From an uncultured Solirubrobacterales bacterium (GTDB taxonomy: Bacteria > Actinomycetota > Thermoleophilia > Solirubrobacterales > JACPNS01): DNA of 64,000 nucleotides. Below, piece by piece: positions 7,537 to 17,177 of the stretch; the first letter of the stretch is position 1, and every line of letters begins with the position of its first letter. Made by a program: the position numbers and the translations under genes. Under the pieces are notes generated by a model that saw only the letters and a list, made by a program, of their open reading frames with translations, was not told the origin of the DNA and ran no database searches. The stretch covers positions 290,247 through 354,246 of the forward strand of contig CAKZMQ010000007.1 of NCBI GenBank assembly GCA_937128795.1, written 5' to 3'.

Positions 7537-8330
7537 TGCGGCTGATCGTCGCCGACCGGCAGGTCGGAAGATTTCTGAGGCGATTGCGTCGACGCCTGGG
7601 CATTTTCCGCGTCGATCAGGAACAGGCGGCCGAAACCGTCGGCGGCGGCATTCCAATCGGAGATTCGCCCGACGAGTTCGGCGACATCGTTGCCACGACC
7701 GGATTGCTCGACGGGCTCCGTCGCATCGCCGAGCGTTACGCGGTACGAGTACCAGGCGATGTCCCAGCCGACGATCACCTCCACCGTGCCGTCATCGTTG
7801 TTCAGCGCAGCGACCTGCGGATCACCGAGTGACCGCGTCAGTCCAGCGATCGTCCGCGGGAACTGCGAGAGGTTGAAAAGTTCGATTCCCTGGTCGAGGC
7901 GTGCCTCTGGCTCGGTCGGTTCGGCGCGCACGTCGCGCGTCGGTGGCGGCGGGATTTCTGCTGCGTCGCGGTCGCGACGCCTTGACGGCCGTTCACGACG
8001 ATGGCCAGGACGATCTGAACCTCCGGCGAACTCCTCCGACTCATCCGCCTCTACGCCACCAAAGAAGTTGCTGACTCGTCGGAACAAGCCGGCCCGTTCA
8101 CCGCGCATCGGGCGTAGCTGAACGATTTCCTCACCTTCGCGTTCGCGCGCCCAGCGCACACGCTCGGCGCGCGGGATGCATAGCTCGCAGACCGCCCGTC
8201 GCGTCGAATCCGGCGTGACGTACCAGTTGACTGATTCGCCCTGCAGCAGCCGTCGTCCGCAGATCGAGCAGGTTTCCGGGTCAACCTTCGGTCGGAGTTC
8301 TTTTACATCCATGCGCTGAAAAATAGCCAC
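7533..8330 (-). CDS. zinc-ribbon protein of unknown function, coupled to the RNase HI-like gene
   Basis: A 265-residue protein from GTG 8330 (ATG 8312 would give 259). Two CxxC pairs near the N-terminus (C21/C24 in CSICG and C48/C51 in CELC) should bind one zinc. A basic, Arg/Asp-rich and Pro-rich linker (about 100-135) leads to a C-terminal domain of about 110 residues containing PRTIAGLTRSLG and EVIVGWDIAWYSYRV, which I do not recognise. It lies downstream of the sigma-factor gene on the same strand and upstream of the RNase HI-like gene. A nucleic-acid-related role is possible from the zinc ribbon and its partner, but unproven. Confidence 0.75.
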   Translation of the reverse strand: MAIFQRMDVKELRPKVDPETCSICGRRLLQGESVNWYVTPDSTRRAVCELCIPRAERVRWAREREGEEIVQLRPMRGERAGLFRRVSNFFGGVEADESEEFAGGSDRPGHRRERPSRRRDRDAAEIPPPPTRDVRAEPTEPEARLDQGIELFNLSQFPRTIAGLTRSLGDPQVAALNNDDGTVEVIVGWDIAWYSYRVTLGDATEPVEQSGRGNDVAELVGRISDWNAAADGFGRLFLIDAENAQASTQSPQKSSDLPVGDDQPQ

Positions 8331-8389
8331 CCCGCACAGGAGCGCGATCGCAGGTGGCTACCGACGGGCAACGGCCCGCCGGAACGATC

Positions 8390-9265
8390 CTAAAAGTCCT
8401 CGTCCTCCTGGAGGCGAGACTTCAGACGCAGCACGGCCTTGGTGTGCAGCTGGGATACGCGGGATTCGGTCACGCCAAGAACTTCGCCGATCTCGCGAAG
8501 AGTGAGGTTTTCGTAGTAGTACAACGCGACGACGAGCTTCTCACGCTCGGGGAGTCGGCTGATCGCTTCAGCGATCTGTTCCTTGACGTTGACTGCGTCA
8601 AAGGACTTCTCGGGATCGGCCGCGTTCGGGTCCTCGATCGTGTCGAGCAAAGAAACCTGGCCTCCCGACGAGTCGGACACCGACCAGAGCTCGTCGAGCG
8701 CGATCACTGCCGACGATGAAATCTGCTGAATGTGGTCCTGAAGCTCGTCGGTCGTGACCTCTAGTTCGTCTGCCAGTTCCTGATCGGTCGGCGCTCGGTG
8801 AAGTTTGTGTTCGAGCTTCGCGTTGGCCCGTTCGAATTCGCGGGCGCGCATGCGCACGGAACGCGGTACCCAGTCCATCGACCGCAGTTCGTCGATGATC
8901 GAACCCTTGATGCGACTCATCGCGTACGTTTCGAACTTGATTTCGCGCGACGGTTCGAATCGCTCGATCGCGCTGATCAGGCCGGTCAATCCATACGAGA
9001 TCAGGTCGGCGTCGTCCACATAGCTGGGCAGACCGGCACCCATCTTTCCGGCGACGTACTTGACCAACGGCGAGTACGCGAGGACCAGTCGCTCCCGGGC
9101 ATGCCGATCCCCGTCGGCCTTGTACTTCTTCCAGAGATCGCGCAGCTCGACGTCGCCGAACTCAGCGCCGATTCGGCGGCTGCGGCTCCTGGCCCGGGCG
9201 GTTGCCTCGGGCTGGACCTCGGCCTCGGCCTCGGTCGGTGTCTCGCTTTTTGCCTCGCTGCTCAT
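8390..9265 (-). CDS. whiG: WhiG/FliA-family RNA polymerase sigma factor (sigma-28 type)
   Basis: A 291-residue group 3 sigma factor. After a 30-residue low-complexity start come region 2 (LVLAYSPLVKYVAGKMG, then DLISYGLTGLISAIERFEP, FETYAMSRIKGSIIDELR and MDWVPRSVR), region 3 (LEHKLHRAPTDQELADEL) and region 4 (SRLPEREKLVVALYYYENL, then LREIGEVLGVTESRVSQLHT). GSIIDELRSMDWVPRSVR is diagnostic of WhiG/FliA. In Streptomyces WhiG drives sporulation genes and in flagellates FliA drives flagellar genes; no such targets are in this window. Its ATG overlaps the xerC stop (ATGA). The xerC-whiG neighbourhood near dprA matches actinobacterial order and supports whiG over fliA. Confidence 0.9.
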   Translation of the reverse strand: MSSEAKSETPTEAEAEVQPEATARARSRSRRIGAEFGDVELRDLWKKYKADGDRHARERLVLAYSPLVKYVAGKMGAGLPSYVDDADLISYGLTGLISAIERFEPSREIKFETYAMSRIKGSIIDELRSMDWVPRSVRMRAREFERANAKLEHKLHRAPTDQELADELEVTTDELQDHIQQISSSAVIALDELWSVSDSSGGQVSLLDTIEDPNAADPEKSFDAVNVKEQIAEAISRLPEREKLVVALYYYENLTLREIGEVLGVTESRVSQLHTKAVLRLKSRLQEDEDF

Positions 9266-10239
9266 GCTCTTGGGTGCGCCTTCCCGTACTGCACACGTAG
9301 TCGGGCAGACTCTACCCGAGTGTAAATCTGTGTGGCTGATATTGACCGGTGACCCAAAAGTTCCTGCACGGAACGCAGATCGGCGCCGCCGTTGAGCAGG
9401 TGAGTCGCGAAACTGTGACGCAGACTGTGGGGGGAGACGCCGGCAGCAACCCCCGCCTGCGTGAGACAGGTTTGTAGGCGCCGCCGGACGTCGCTGGGCT
9501 GGAGCTGCCGCCCAGACTTAGTGAGGAACAGGCTCGCGTTTGATTGGCCGTTGCCGCTGCCTTGCAGCATCGGCCTGCCCCGGTCCAGGTATTTGCGCAA
9601 CGACCGCACCGCGTGCTCACCTACGGGCACGAATCGCGTACGTCCACCCTTTCCTTCCACGCGGACCTGTTCCTCATCGATATCTACGGAGTTGGTGTCG
9701 AGCTGGATCAATTCGCTGGCGCGGAGTCCACACGCATACGTCAACTCGAACATCGCACGATCGCGCATCTGCAGTGGCGTCGAGGACGGGATGCCATCGA
9801 GCAAACGCAGTACTTCGCTTTTGTTCAGAACTCTTGGAAGGTCGCGTGACTGCTTCGGCGATGTGATCAGTTCCGCGATGTTTTGGCTCACCTCACCGCG
9901 CTCGACCAAAGTTGAATAGAAGGTCCGAACGCTGGCGAGCTTGCGGGCGAGACTCGATGCGGCCAGCCCGTCAGCACTGAGTTGCTGCACGAACCGGCGC
10001 AGGGTCCTGAGGTCGAGCGCAGTCGACTGGAGGTCGCGCTCGCACGACCAGCACGCCAGCTGTGAGATATCCGCCACGTACGCCCGACGTGTGGCATCGG
10101 CCAGTCCGCGACGACGCAGCGCAAGCTCGAAGCGATCGAGGTCAAACTGCCATGCCGAGCCACAATGAGTAGGCGGTAGTTCACCTCGCTCATGCATCGG
10201 GACTACGGACGTTGACGCAGCGGCGCCGTCGACGATCAT
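9262..10239 (-). CDS. xerC: tyrosine recombinase XerC
   Basis: A 325-residue site-specific recombinase that would resolve chromosome dimers together with XerD. The N-terminal SAM-like domain (about 30-125) has LADATRRAYVADISQ. All catalytic residues are present: R173 (CGLRASEL), K197 (VEGKGGR), H271 and R274 (HSLRHSFATHLL), H297 (LGHRSISATQIY) and the nucleophile Y306. The end YGKAHPRA is typical of chromosomal XerC rather than phage integrases. The protein is about 25 residues longer at the N-terminus than usual. Start ATG 10239 overlaps the stop of the L,D-transpeptidase gene (ATGA), and its own stop overlaps the sigma-factor start. Confidence 0.9.
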   Translation of the reverse strand: MIVDGAAASTSVVPMHERGELPPTHCGSAWQFDLDRFELALRRRGLADATRRAYVADISQLACWSCERDLQSTALDLRTLRRFVQQLSADGLAASSLARKLASVRTFYSTLVERGEVSQNIAELITSPKQSRDLPRVLNKSEVLRLLDGIPSSTPLQMRDRAMFELTYACGLRASELIQLDTNSVDIDEEQVRVEGKGGRTRFVPVGEHAVRSLRKYLDRGRPMLQGSGNGQSNASLFLTKSGRQLQPSDVRRRLQTCLTQAGVAAGVSPHSLRHSFATHLLNGGADLRSVQELLGHRSISATQIYTRVESARLRVQYGKAHPRA

Positions 10240-11267
10240 CCGATGAATACCGGAGTGCCGACCGGCACTCGGTCGTAGAGGTCGATGACCTGTTCCGGAA
10301 TCATGCGAATGCAGCCGTGTGACGCGTTGCTGCCGATCGAACCGACGTCGGCTGTTCCGTGGATCCCGACTCCGTCGTAGATCCCCAGCCAGCGCGCCTT
10401 CAGCGGATTGTCGGGACCCGGCGGGATTACCTTGCCGGCCAAATCACCAGCCCAATCACTGTTGGGAACGTTCCACGCAGGGTTGACGGCCTTGTTGGCG
10501 ATCGAGTAAAGGCCCGCCGGAGTGTCCAAACCGACCTTGCCGACGGCGATCCCATACTTCTTAGAGAGTTTCAGGTTCTTGTAGAGGCGCAGCTTGTAGC
10601 CCTTGCGGTCGACGACGATGATCGTGCTGTACTTGTCGGCAAGCTGGTCCTTCGTGACCTTTGCCTTGGTGGTCTTGACTGGCAGCTTGATTCGTCGCGA
10701 GACCGTCGGATCTTGCAAGCGCTTGTTGATCTGCTGCGTCAAACGGGCTTGACGCACCGCCAGTCCGGGTTTTTCGTCGACCTCGCCGATTCCCGTGGCG
10801 CTGTATTTGATCGCGGCATCGACCGGCGCCCGATCGTAGGACCGTCCTACGCTGCGAACGAATCGCCGCACGGCCCGGTCGGAGTAGGTGATTTCGATCG
10901 GGACTGTTATGTCGCGACGCTGGCCGACAGCACTGCGCACCGCATTGGCCACGAAGAACCCCGAATTGCTCTCGTCGAGCGCTTCGGCGACCATGCCATC
11001 GATGTCGATGTGCACCTTCGATTTCGACGGCTTGAGCGTGCGGGTTTTGCCCTCGTAGCTCACCACAATCGGCCGCTGGACCGTTTCCTGCAACTCATCC
11101 TCGAGTCGCGTCTTTGCGGCTGCAGAAGAAAGTCCGGAGACGTCGATTCCGCCGATCGTCACGCCCTTTGCGACCTTGTCATTCTGCGTCTGGTCGAACG
11201 CGAATGCGCCAAGCAAAAACAGCAGGAGCACTCCTGCTGCGTACGTGATCCAACGATTGCGTTTCAT
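10236..11267 (-). CDS. L,D-transpeptidase (YkuD) with N-terminal peptidoglycan-binding-4-like domain
   Basis: A 343-residue membrane-anchored cell-wall enzyme that would form 3-3 peptidoglycan cross-links or attach proteins. ATG 11267 is preferred because an anchor helix (WITYAAGVLLLFLLGAFAF) follows at once; ATG 11321 would add 18 residues. Next is a segment like the PG_binding_4/YoaR domain (VTIGGIDVSGLSSAAAKTRL), then the YkuD domain with YSTIIVVDRKGYKLRLYKN and the catalytic block HGTADVGSIG..ASHGCIRM, whose Cys319 is the nucleophile. It heads the coupled chain ldt-xerC-whiG. In many actinobacteria an M23 peptidase gene is found near this place instead. Confidence 0.88.
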   Translation of the reverse strand: MKRNRWITYAAGVLLLFLLGAFAFDQTQNDKVAKGVTIGGIDVSGLSSAAAKTRLEDELQETVQRPIVVSYEGKTRTLKPSKSKVHIDIDGMVAEALDESNSGFFVANAVRSAVGQRRDITVPIEITYSDRAVRRFVRSVGRSYDRAPVDAAIKYSATGIGEVDEKPGLAVRQARLTQQINKRLQDPTVSRRIKLPVKTTKAKVTKDQLADKYSTIIVVDRKGYKLRLYKNLKLSKKYGIAVGKVGLDTPAGLYSIANKAVNPAWNVPNSDWAGDLAGKVIPPGPDNPLKARWLGIYDGVGIHGTADVGSIGSNASHGCIRMIPEQVIDLYDRVPVGTPVFIG

Positions 11268-11470
11268 CTGTTCATAGTTTCGACGTTGAGGGCAGCGACA
11301 TGGGTCGCATGAAACTGACATTGCGCATCTGCCCGGCGTCGCTCTTGTCGGTATTACGGGCGATTCCGTTCATTGGTTAACTTAGAGACAATCTGCACAG
11401 GTTGATCCGGCACGCCGATTATCCCGAAGAACCCGGCGTGTACGCCGCCCCGCCAACTACATTCTCCAGC

Positions 11471-12187
11471 GTGCGATCCAAGGAAGATGTACGTAACGAT
11501 GTCTGGCGCTCGATGGACCATCAGGGCGTCTCGCGGTTTCCCGGGGCGGAAGGCCGTATTCCCAACTTTGCCGGCGCGAAGATGGCCGCCGAACGCCTCA
11601 CCCGCCACCACTACTGGCAGGACGCCGAGGTTCTGAAGGTCAATCCCGATTCGCCGCAGACACATGTGCGTCGTCTGGCGCTGGAGTCCGGCAAGTCATT
11701 GGTGATGGCCGTTCCACGCCTGCGCGAGGAACATCCGTTTCGGCTGCTCAATCCAAAGAAGATGACCAAGGACGAGATTCGCGAGGCAGCGACGATCAAG
11801 GGCGCCCTCAAGCACGGTGAGGTTCTCGATCTCGAACAGGTTCCAAAACTCGACCTGGTGCTCACCGGCGCGGTCGCGGTGAATCTGAAGGGCGCGAGGA
11901 TCGGCAAGGGAAGTGGCTTCTCGGACCTCGAATACGCATTGCTGCACGAGACCGGCAAGGTCGACGACGAAGTGCCGGTCTGCACCACCGTTCATCCGAT
12001 TCAGATATTGCGCGAGAACCTGCTTGTCACCGCGCACGACATCCCTGTCGACCTGCTTGCCACCCCGCGAGCCGTGATCGAGGTCGAGGGCGAATACCCG
12101 CGCAACAACGGGATCCTCTGGGACCACCTCCAGCCGCCCCAGATTCACGAAATCCCGGTGCTTGAGCGCTGGGGTTATGCGGCCTAA
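11471..12187 (+). CDS. 5-formyltetrahydrofolate cyclo-ligase family protein (MTHFSD-like)
   Basis: A 238-residue protein from GTG 11471 (a TTG at 11402 would add 23 residues that do not look like the family). It has KEDVRNDVWRSMDHQGVSRF, RIPNFAGAKMAAERL and the nucleotide/folate loop RIGKGSGFSDLEYALLHE, followed by TTVHPIQI and AHDIPVDLLATPRAVI. These match the longer COG0212 group seen in archaea and some actinobacteria, which differs from compact MTHFS enzymes. Activity on 5-formyl-THF is likely but not certain for this subgroup. It is convergent with ilvD, with 6 bases between the two genes, and divergent from the L,D-transpeptidase gene. Confidence 0.8.
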   Translation: MRSKEDVRNDVWRSMDHQGVSRFPGAEGRIPNFAGAKMAAERLTRHHYWQDAEVLKVNPDSPQTHVRRLALESGKSLVMAVPRLREEHPFRLLNPKKMTKDEIREAATIKGALKHGEVLDLEQVPKLDLVLTGAVAVNLKGARIGKGSGFSDLEYALLHETGKVDDEVPVCTTVHPIQILRENLLVTAHDIPVDLLATPRAVIEVEGEYPRNNGILWDHLQPPQIHEIPVLERWGYAA

Positions 12188-12193
12188 TCCGTC

Positions 12194-13879
12194 CTAGTTT
12201 GTAACGGCACCGATCGACGCGGACGATACGTGCCGCGAGTATTTGCCCAATACACCGCGTGTGTACAGCGGGGGCGGTGACTGGTACTCGGCGACGCGCT
12301 TGGCTATCTCGTCGTCGCTGAGCTGAACGTTCAATTCGCGCTTGGCCACATCGAACACGACGATGTCGCCCTCCTGAACCGCCGAGATCGGTCCGCCGAG
12401 CGCCGCCTCCGGAGCCACGTGACCGGCCATGAATCCATGAGTTGCACCGGAGAACCGCCCATCCGTCAGCAACGCGACTTCTTCGCCGAGACCCTCGCCG
12501 ACCAACGCAGCGGTGACCTGCAGCATCTCGCGCATTCCGGGGCCGCCGGCCGGACCTTCGTTGCGGATGACGACGACGTCGCCAGGCTTGATTTCGTTCT
12601 TTTCGACCGCGGCAAAAGCGAGCTTTTCAGATTCAAACACCCGTGCCGGACCCTCGTGGAAAACACGTTCATGCCCGGCTAGTTTCACGACGCAGCCTTC
12701 CGGCGCGAGGTTGCCTTTGAGGATCGCGATGCCACCGGTGGCCTTGAGCGGAGCATCCAGTGCGGTGACGACCTGCTGGCCTGCAGTCTCTTGAGCGTCA
12801 CGCGCATAGTCGGCGGCGGTGTTGCCCTCGATGCGAATGCAGTTCTCGTTCAGTAGTCCCGCCTCGAGCAGTCGATTGGCCACGACCGGAACTCCACCGG
12901 CGTCCCAGAAATGCTTGGCGAGAAAACGACCGCCCGGCTTCAGGTCGCAGGTCAGAGGTGTCTTGCTGCTGATCTCGTCAAACTCCTCGATCTTCAGGTC
13001 GATCTCGGCCTCGTACGCGACTGCCAATAGATGCAGAACCGCGTTAGTCGAACCGCCGCTCATGCAGACCGACGCGATCGCATTCTGAATCGACTCCTTG
13101 GTAATGACGTCGCGCGCGAGAAGACCGCGTTTGAGCACGTCCACGACCAATCGCCCCGCGTCCTCGGCGACTTGTTTGCGCGCGCCGACTTCGGCGGGGA
13201 CCATCGCGCTGCCGGCAGGTGAGATGCCGAGCACTTCGAAGGCCATTGCCATCGTGTTGGCCGTGAACTGCCCGCCGCACGCCCCGGCTCCCGGAGATGC
13301 GGCGTTCTCGATGTCGAGCAGCTGCTGATCGGTGATGTTGCCTACGGCGTGTGCGCCTACCGCTTCGAAGACGTCCTGGATCGAGATCTCCTCGTCGTTC
13401 AGCTGTCCCGGCAGGATCGAACCGCCGTAGAGCATCACGGACGGCAGGTTGAGACGCGAAAGCGCCATCACTGTGCCGGGAATCGTCTTGTCACAACCGG
13501 AGATCGCGATCACCGCATCGAACGCATGGCCGCGGCTGACCAGCTCGATGCTGTCTGCGATCACCTCGCGACTGACCAACGAGGTGCGCATGCCCTCGTG
13601 ACCCATGGTGATTCCGTCGCTGATTGCGACTGTGTTGAATTCCATCGGTGTCGCGCCCGCAGCCCGGATGCCGTCTTTGACGGCAGCGGATACGGCGCGC
13701 AGATGAAAGTTGCAGGGCATCGTTTCGGTCCACGTATTGGCGACGCCGACGATCGGTTTGGCCAGTGCTTCGTCGTCGAACCCGATTCCTTTGAGGTACG
13801 CGCGCGCCGCTGCACGCTCCGGGCCATCGAGAAGTTCACTACTGATCTTGCGTGTGTCAAATTCTGATTCAGGGGTCAT
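12194..13879 (-). CDS. ilvD: dihydroxy-acid dehydratase
   Basis: A 561-residue enzyme of branched-chain amino acid synthesis that converts 2,3-dihydroxy acids to 2-keto acids. Three conserved cysteines mark the iron-sulfur site: C56 in [10 protein letters not shown]129 in [11 protein letters not shown] and C201 in [13 protein letters not shown]. Other family blocks are [26 protein letters not shown] and [13 protein letters not shown]. The start is set at ATG 13879 (MTPESEF), which gives the usual length; the frame is open 27 codons further. It sits between dprA and the folate gene, apart from other ilv genes. The Cys pattern fits a [2Fe-2S] enzyme. Confidence 0.95.
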   Translation of the reverse strand: MTPESEFDTRKISSELLDGPERAAARAYLKGIGFDDEALAKPIVGVANTWTETMPCNFHLRAVSAAVKDGIRAAGATPMEFNTVAISDGITMGHEGMRTSLVSREVIADSIELVSRGHAFDAVIAISGCDKTIPGTVMALSRLNLPSVMLYGGSILPGQLNDEEISIQDVFEAVGAHAVGNITDQQLLDIENAASPGAGACGGQFTANTMAMAFEVLGISPAGSAMVPAEVGARKQVAEDAGRLVVDVLKRGLLARDVITKESIQNAIASVCMSGGSTNAVLHLLAVAYEAEIDLKIEEFDEISSKTPLTCDLKPGGRFLAKHFWDAGGVPVVANRLLEAGLLNENCIRIEGNTAADYARDAQETAGQQVVTALDAPLKATGGIAILKGNLAPEGCVVKLAGHERVFHEGPARVFESEKLAFAAVEKNEIKPGDVVVIRNEGPAGGPGMREMLQVTAALVGEGLGEEVALLTDGRFSGATHGFMAGHVAPEAALGGPISAVQEGDIVVFDVAKRELNVQLSDDEIAKRVAEYQSPPPLYTRGVLGKYSRHVSSASIGAVTN

Positions 13880-13949
13880 GGTGCGCGATCTTAGTGCTTG
13901 GCTGTCTTTCGTCTGAGTCGTCGTGGCGCGTTTCGCTGACCTGTGAGGA

Positions 13950-15056
13950 TCACTGTTCAATCACTCTGTAGCCGCCTCCTTGCTCACGTTTCACAACCCC
14001 GGCGAGTTCCAGTTCGCCGAGCGTCCGTACGATTTCGCGAACGCCACTACCGGGCAGGCCGTTGGCGATCTCGCGCGGTGACGAGTCGCCGGCTGCGACC
14101 AACGCGAACACGTCGGCCCTGAGGCCTTCAAGCGCGGGGATTGATGCGATTCCCTGCGGCGGCCGTCCGAATTCGATTGCGAGCGTGTCGAGTACGTCGG
14201 CAATATCGCGTATCACGACCGCTTCATCACGGCTGAGCATCGCGTTTGGGCCAGCGCTGAGTGGCGAGGTCACCGGACCGGGTATCGCGCCGACTGCTGA
14301 TCCGATCTGCTCAGCAAAATCCATGGTGTGACGAGCGCCGGAACTCTCGGTGCCCTCGACGAACACACTCAGCGAGCTCAAGCCGGCGATCACGCGGTTT
14401 CTGGCGACGAAGGCCCATCGCTTCGCGCTGGTGCCGGGCGGGTTTTCCGAGACAACGCAGCCAACGCCGGCGATCTGCTCGTGGAGTCGCCGGTGCGACG
14501 GTGGATATGCGACGTCCGGACCACCCGCGAGCACAGCGATCGTCCGCCCGCCGCCCTGCAGCGCTCCGCGATGCGCGGCCCCGTCGACTCCGAGCGCCAT
14601 TCCACTGACGGCGACCAGGCCCAACGCGGAAGCCTCGTTGCCGAGCGAGTAGGCGACTTCCCTTCCGTAGGACGAGGCCCGCCTGGCGCCGACGATCGCG
14701 ACCGCTTCGGAGTGCTCGAGCGATGCCAGCAGTGAGGCATTGCCGATTCCGTAGACGACGGGCGGAGTGTCTTCGAGGAGCGAGAGTCGATTCGGGAACT
14801 CAGGTGAGTGGATGCAAACCGTCCAAACCGATCCGAATCGCTCGTCGGCGGACTCGAGCAGATCTTGCATCTGTCGCTCCATCCGTTGATCGACCTCTGG
14901 ATGGAGCCGCGTGAGCTGCTCGTGCATTTCCCGCGTGTCCAGCCGCAGCAGGGCGGCGGCATCTACAGTTCGGCTGAAAGTGGCTTCCGCGTACCGAAGC
15001 GCCTCCGATCGCAGAACCGACGCCCGAAGGCAGGCATTGCACGCCGGTCCGATCAT
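13950..15056 (-). CDS. dprA: DNA processing protein DprA/Smf
   Basis: A 368-residue single-strand DNA-binding RecA loader used in transformation. The Rossmann-like DprA domain spans about 95-300, with [59 protein letters not shown] and [21 protein letters not shown] winged-helix domain ([18 protein letters not shown]) ends the protein. The N-terminus has an unusual CNACLR motif before the helical region. ATG 15056 overlaps the comM stop as ATGA. Order comM-dprA is conserved in actinobacteria. Confidence 0.93.
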   Translation of the reverse strand: MIGPACNACLRASVLRSEALRYAEATFSRTVDAAALLRLDTREMHEQLTRLHPEVDQRMERQMQDLLESADERFGSVWTVCIHSPEFPNRLSLLEDTPPVVYGIGNASLLASLEHSEAVAIVGARRASSYGREVAYSLGNEASALGLVAVSGMALGVDGAAHRGALQGGGRTIAVLAGGPDVAYPPSHRRLHEQIAGVGCVVSENPPGTSAKRWAFVARNRVIAGLSSLSVFVEGTESSGARHTMDFAEQIGSAVGAIPGPVTSPLSAGPNAMLSRDEAVVIRDIADVLDTLAIEFGRPPQGIASIPALEGLRADVFALVAAGDSSPREIANGLPGSGVREIVRTLGELELAGVVKREQGGGYRVIEQ

Positions 15057-16558
15057 GCCACCGATGTCATGTCGATCGCGCGGAATGCGAGCGCCTCTGC
15101 CATGTCGGCCTCATCGATCGTCGCGCGATCGTCGAGATCTGCGATCGTCCGTGCGACGCGCAGGGCACGGTCGTAACCGCGAAGAGAAAGTGCGCCGTTT
15201 CGATAGGCCTCTCCCAGCTGCAGCCGAACCGCGTCCGGGGGGTCGAGAAACCGACGCGTCTGTGCTCCGTCCATCTGCCCGTTGCAGTATGCGTCGATCG
15301 TCTCGTATCGTCGCGCCTGTCGCTCGCGAGCGAGCTCGACGCGGCCTCGAACAGTCGCCGAATCAGTCACCGGCCCGGACTCCACCTCTGCCGGCGTCGG
15401 GCGATCGACCCGGCAGTGCATGTCAAACCTGTCGAGCAATGGCCCCGAGAGACGCCGTTCGTAGCGCGCCACCTCTGTCGCAGAGCATCGGCACCGCCGG
15501 TCGCCCGCCCCGCACGGACATGGGTTGGTGGCGGCCACAAGCATGAAACGGGCCGGATAGACGAATGTTCTCTGCCCGCGAGTCACGGCGATCGTCCCCG
15601 CTTCGAGCGGTTGTCGGAGCGACTCAAGTGTTCGCGTCGAGAATTCAGCCAGTTCGTCCAGGAACAACACGCCATTTGTGGCCAGCGTGACTTCCCCCGG
15701 CATCGGGGTTCGTCCGCCCCCCGTCAATCCCGATGCGCTGATCGAATGGTGCGGCGCGCGAAATGGGCGTTGCCCGACCAGGCCGTCTGAGCGCAAAAGC
15801 CCCGTGATGCTTTGCACGCGAGTGACCTCCACCGCCTCCGCCTGTGAAAGCGCCGGGAGGATCGACGGCAAGCGCCTGGCGAGCATCGTCTTACCGCAAC
15901 CGGGAGGACCCTTGAACAGCACGTGGTGTCCGCCTGCAGCGGCGATCTCAAGAGCTCGAAGACTGAACTCGTGACCGCGCAGATCTTGCAGGTCAGGGCC
16001 CGCGACTTGGTCGCGAACCGCGAGATCCGCCTCGGGAACAATCGGCCGCTCGCCGTTCGCGACTCGTAAAAGATCAGACAGCCGTGCGATCGGGACTACG
16101 TGATCGGCGCTGACGAGCGCCGCCTCCCCACCGTTCGCTGCCGGTACAACGAGTGGACCTCGCCCGTCGCAGACCGCACGCTCCGCGATCGCAAGTGTGC
16201 CGTGAATCGGTCGTACGCCACCGTCGAGCGAGAGTTCACCGACAAACGCGGCTTCACGCAGCCAGGACGCCTCGATTTGGCCACTTGCGGCCATCACAGC
16301 TGCGGCAATCGCGAGATCGAACGACGGCCCAGCCTTTTGCAGATCTGCCGGAGCGAGATTTGCCGTGATCCTGCGTTGCGGGAACTCGAACCCTTCGTTC
16401 AGCAACGCTGCGCGCACGCGCTCGCGGGATTCTCGTACGGCGGTGTCCGGGAGTCCGACGATCGAGAAGGCCGGTAGTCCGCTGCGAATGTCAACCTCGA
16501 CGGTGACCGGGCGGGCGTCGATTCCCTCGATCGCATATGTCGTCGCTTTGGCCAGCAC
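15053..16558 (-). CDS. comM: ComM/YifB Mg-chelatase-like AAA+ ATPase
   Basis: A 501-residue protein of the YifB/ComM family, a hexameric helicase that helps branch migration during transformation. The N-terminal ChlI-like domain starts VLAKATTYAIEGIDARPVTV. Then come Walker A GPPGCGKTMLARRLPSI, Walker B NGVLFLDELAEF, the sensor region VAATNPCPCGAGDRRC, and a C-terminal Mg-chelatase domain (LRVARTIADLDD). GTG 16558 is chosen because the family begins MLAK; the frame runs 12 codons upstream. The gene is divergent from yraN and coupled to dprA by ATGA. Confidence 0.93.
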   Translation of the reverse strand: MLAKATTYAIEGIDARPVTVEVDIRSGLPAFSIVGLPDTAVRESRERVRAALLNEGFEFPQRRITANLAPADLQKAGPSFDLAIAAAVMAASGQIEASWLREAAFVGELSLDGGVRPIHGTLAIAERAVCDGRGPLVVPAANGGEAALVSADHVVPIARLSDLLRVANGERPIVPEADLAVRDQVAGPDLQDLRGHEFSLRALEIAAAGGHHVLFKGPPGCGKTMLARRLPSILPALSQAEAVEVTRVQSITGLLRSDGLVGQRPFRAPHHSISASGLTGGGRTPMPGEVTLATNGVLFLDELAEFSTRTLESLRQPLEAGTIAVTRGQRTFVYPARFMLVAATNPCPCGAGDRRCRCSATEVARYERRLSGPLLDRFDMHCRVDRPTPAEVESGPVTDSATVRGRVELARERQARRYETIDAYCNGQMDGAQTRRFLDPPDAVRLQLGEAYRNGALSLRGYDRALRVARTIADLDDRATIDEADMAEALAFRAIDMTSVA

Positions 16559-16734
16559 AATGAGCAGAATGCCGCCGGTCGCGTTACGCGACAAGACCGA
16601 TTTCGAAGAATTCTGCGATCACGGTGCGACAAAAGTTTCACGACATCTACGCGCGCGGAAATCGTCGTGAAATCACTGCACAATCGTTCGAATTCGGTCT
16701 TGTTCTGCAACACGGTCATGGCCAAGATCGATCG

Positions 16735-17151
16735 ATGGACCCTGCAGTCAAGCGTGACCCACGGCACACGATCGGTGCAATTGGTGAAGCCGCAGTGCGC
16801 GAACACGTAGCCGCATTGAAATGGTTGCTGGTCGACTACAACGTCCGTTGGCGCGACGGCGAGTTGGATGTAATCGCGCTCGACCGACGAACTCTCGTCT
16901 TCATCGAGGTGAAGACGCTTCGCGCGCGGCACAGTACGGGAAGACCTGCGTTCTCTCCGTTTGAATCGATCGGCCTGCGCAAACAAGGCCAACTACGTCG
17001 GCTCGCTCGCCGATGGCTGTCAGAGGATCTGCGTAGGCAGCATCGCGACGCAGAGCTGCGCTTCGAATCGATCCGCTTCGACGCCTTCGCCGTGACGGTC
17101 GACCGTGACGACGTCGTCACTTCGATCGAGCACTTGGAGGATGCCTTTTGA
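16735..17151 (+). CDS. yraN: YraN family endonuclease-like protein (UPF0102)
   Basis: A 138-residue PD-(D/E)xK nuclease-fold protein. The core is IGAIGEAAVREHV, then WRDGELDVIALDRRTLVFIEVKTL, which gives E-x-D and ExK catalytic residues, followed by IGLRKQGQLRRLARRWL. The function of the family is not settled; it is usually found between rnhB and comM, as here. ATG 16735 is preferred over upstream starts because it gives the normal length and lies just before the conserved domain. It is convergent with rnhB. Confidence 0.88.
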   Translation: MDPAVKRDPRHTIGAIGEAAVREHVAALKWLLVDYNVRWRDGELDVIALDRRTLVFIEVKTLRARHSTGRPAFSPFESIGLRKQGQLRRLARRWLSEDLRRQHRDAELRFESIRFDAFAVTVDRDDVVTSIEHLEDAF

Positions 17152-17177
17152 ACCGCCTGAGTACTAACGCGCGGCGG

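Noticed and set aside
9262..10239. Tyrosine recombinase as a sign of an integrated element
   Set aside because: Its C-terminal YGKAHPRA end, its coupling to whiG and its conserved neighbourhood indicate housekeeping XerC. No attachment repeats or phage genes are nearby.
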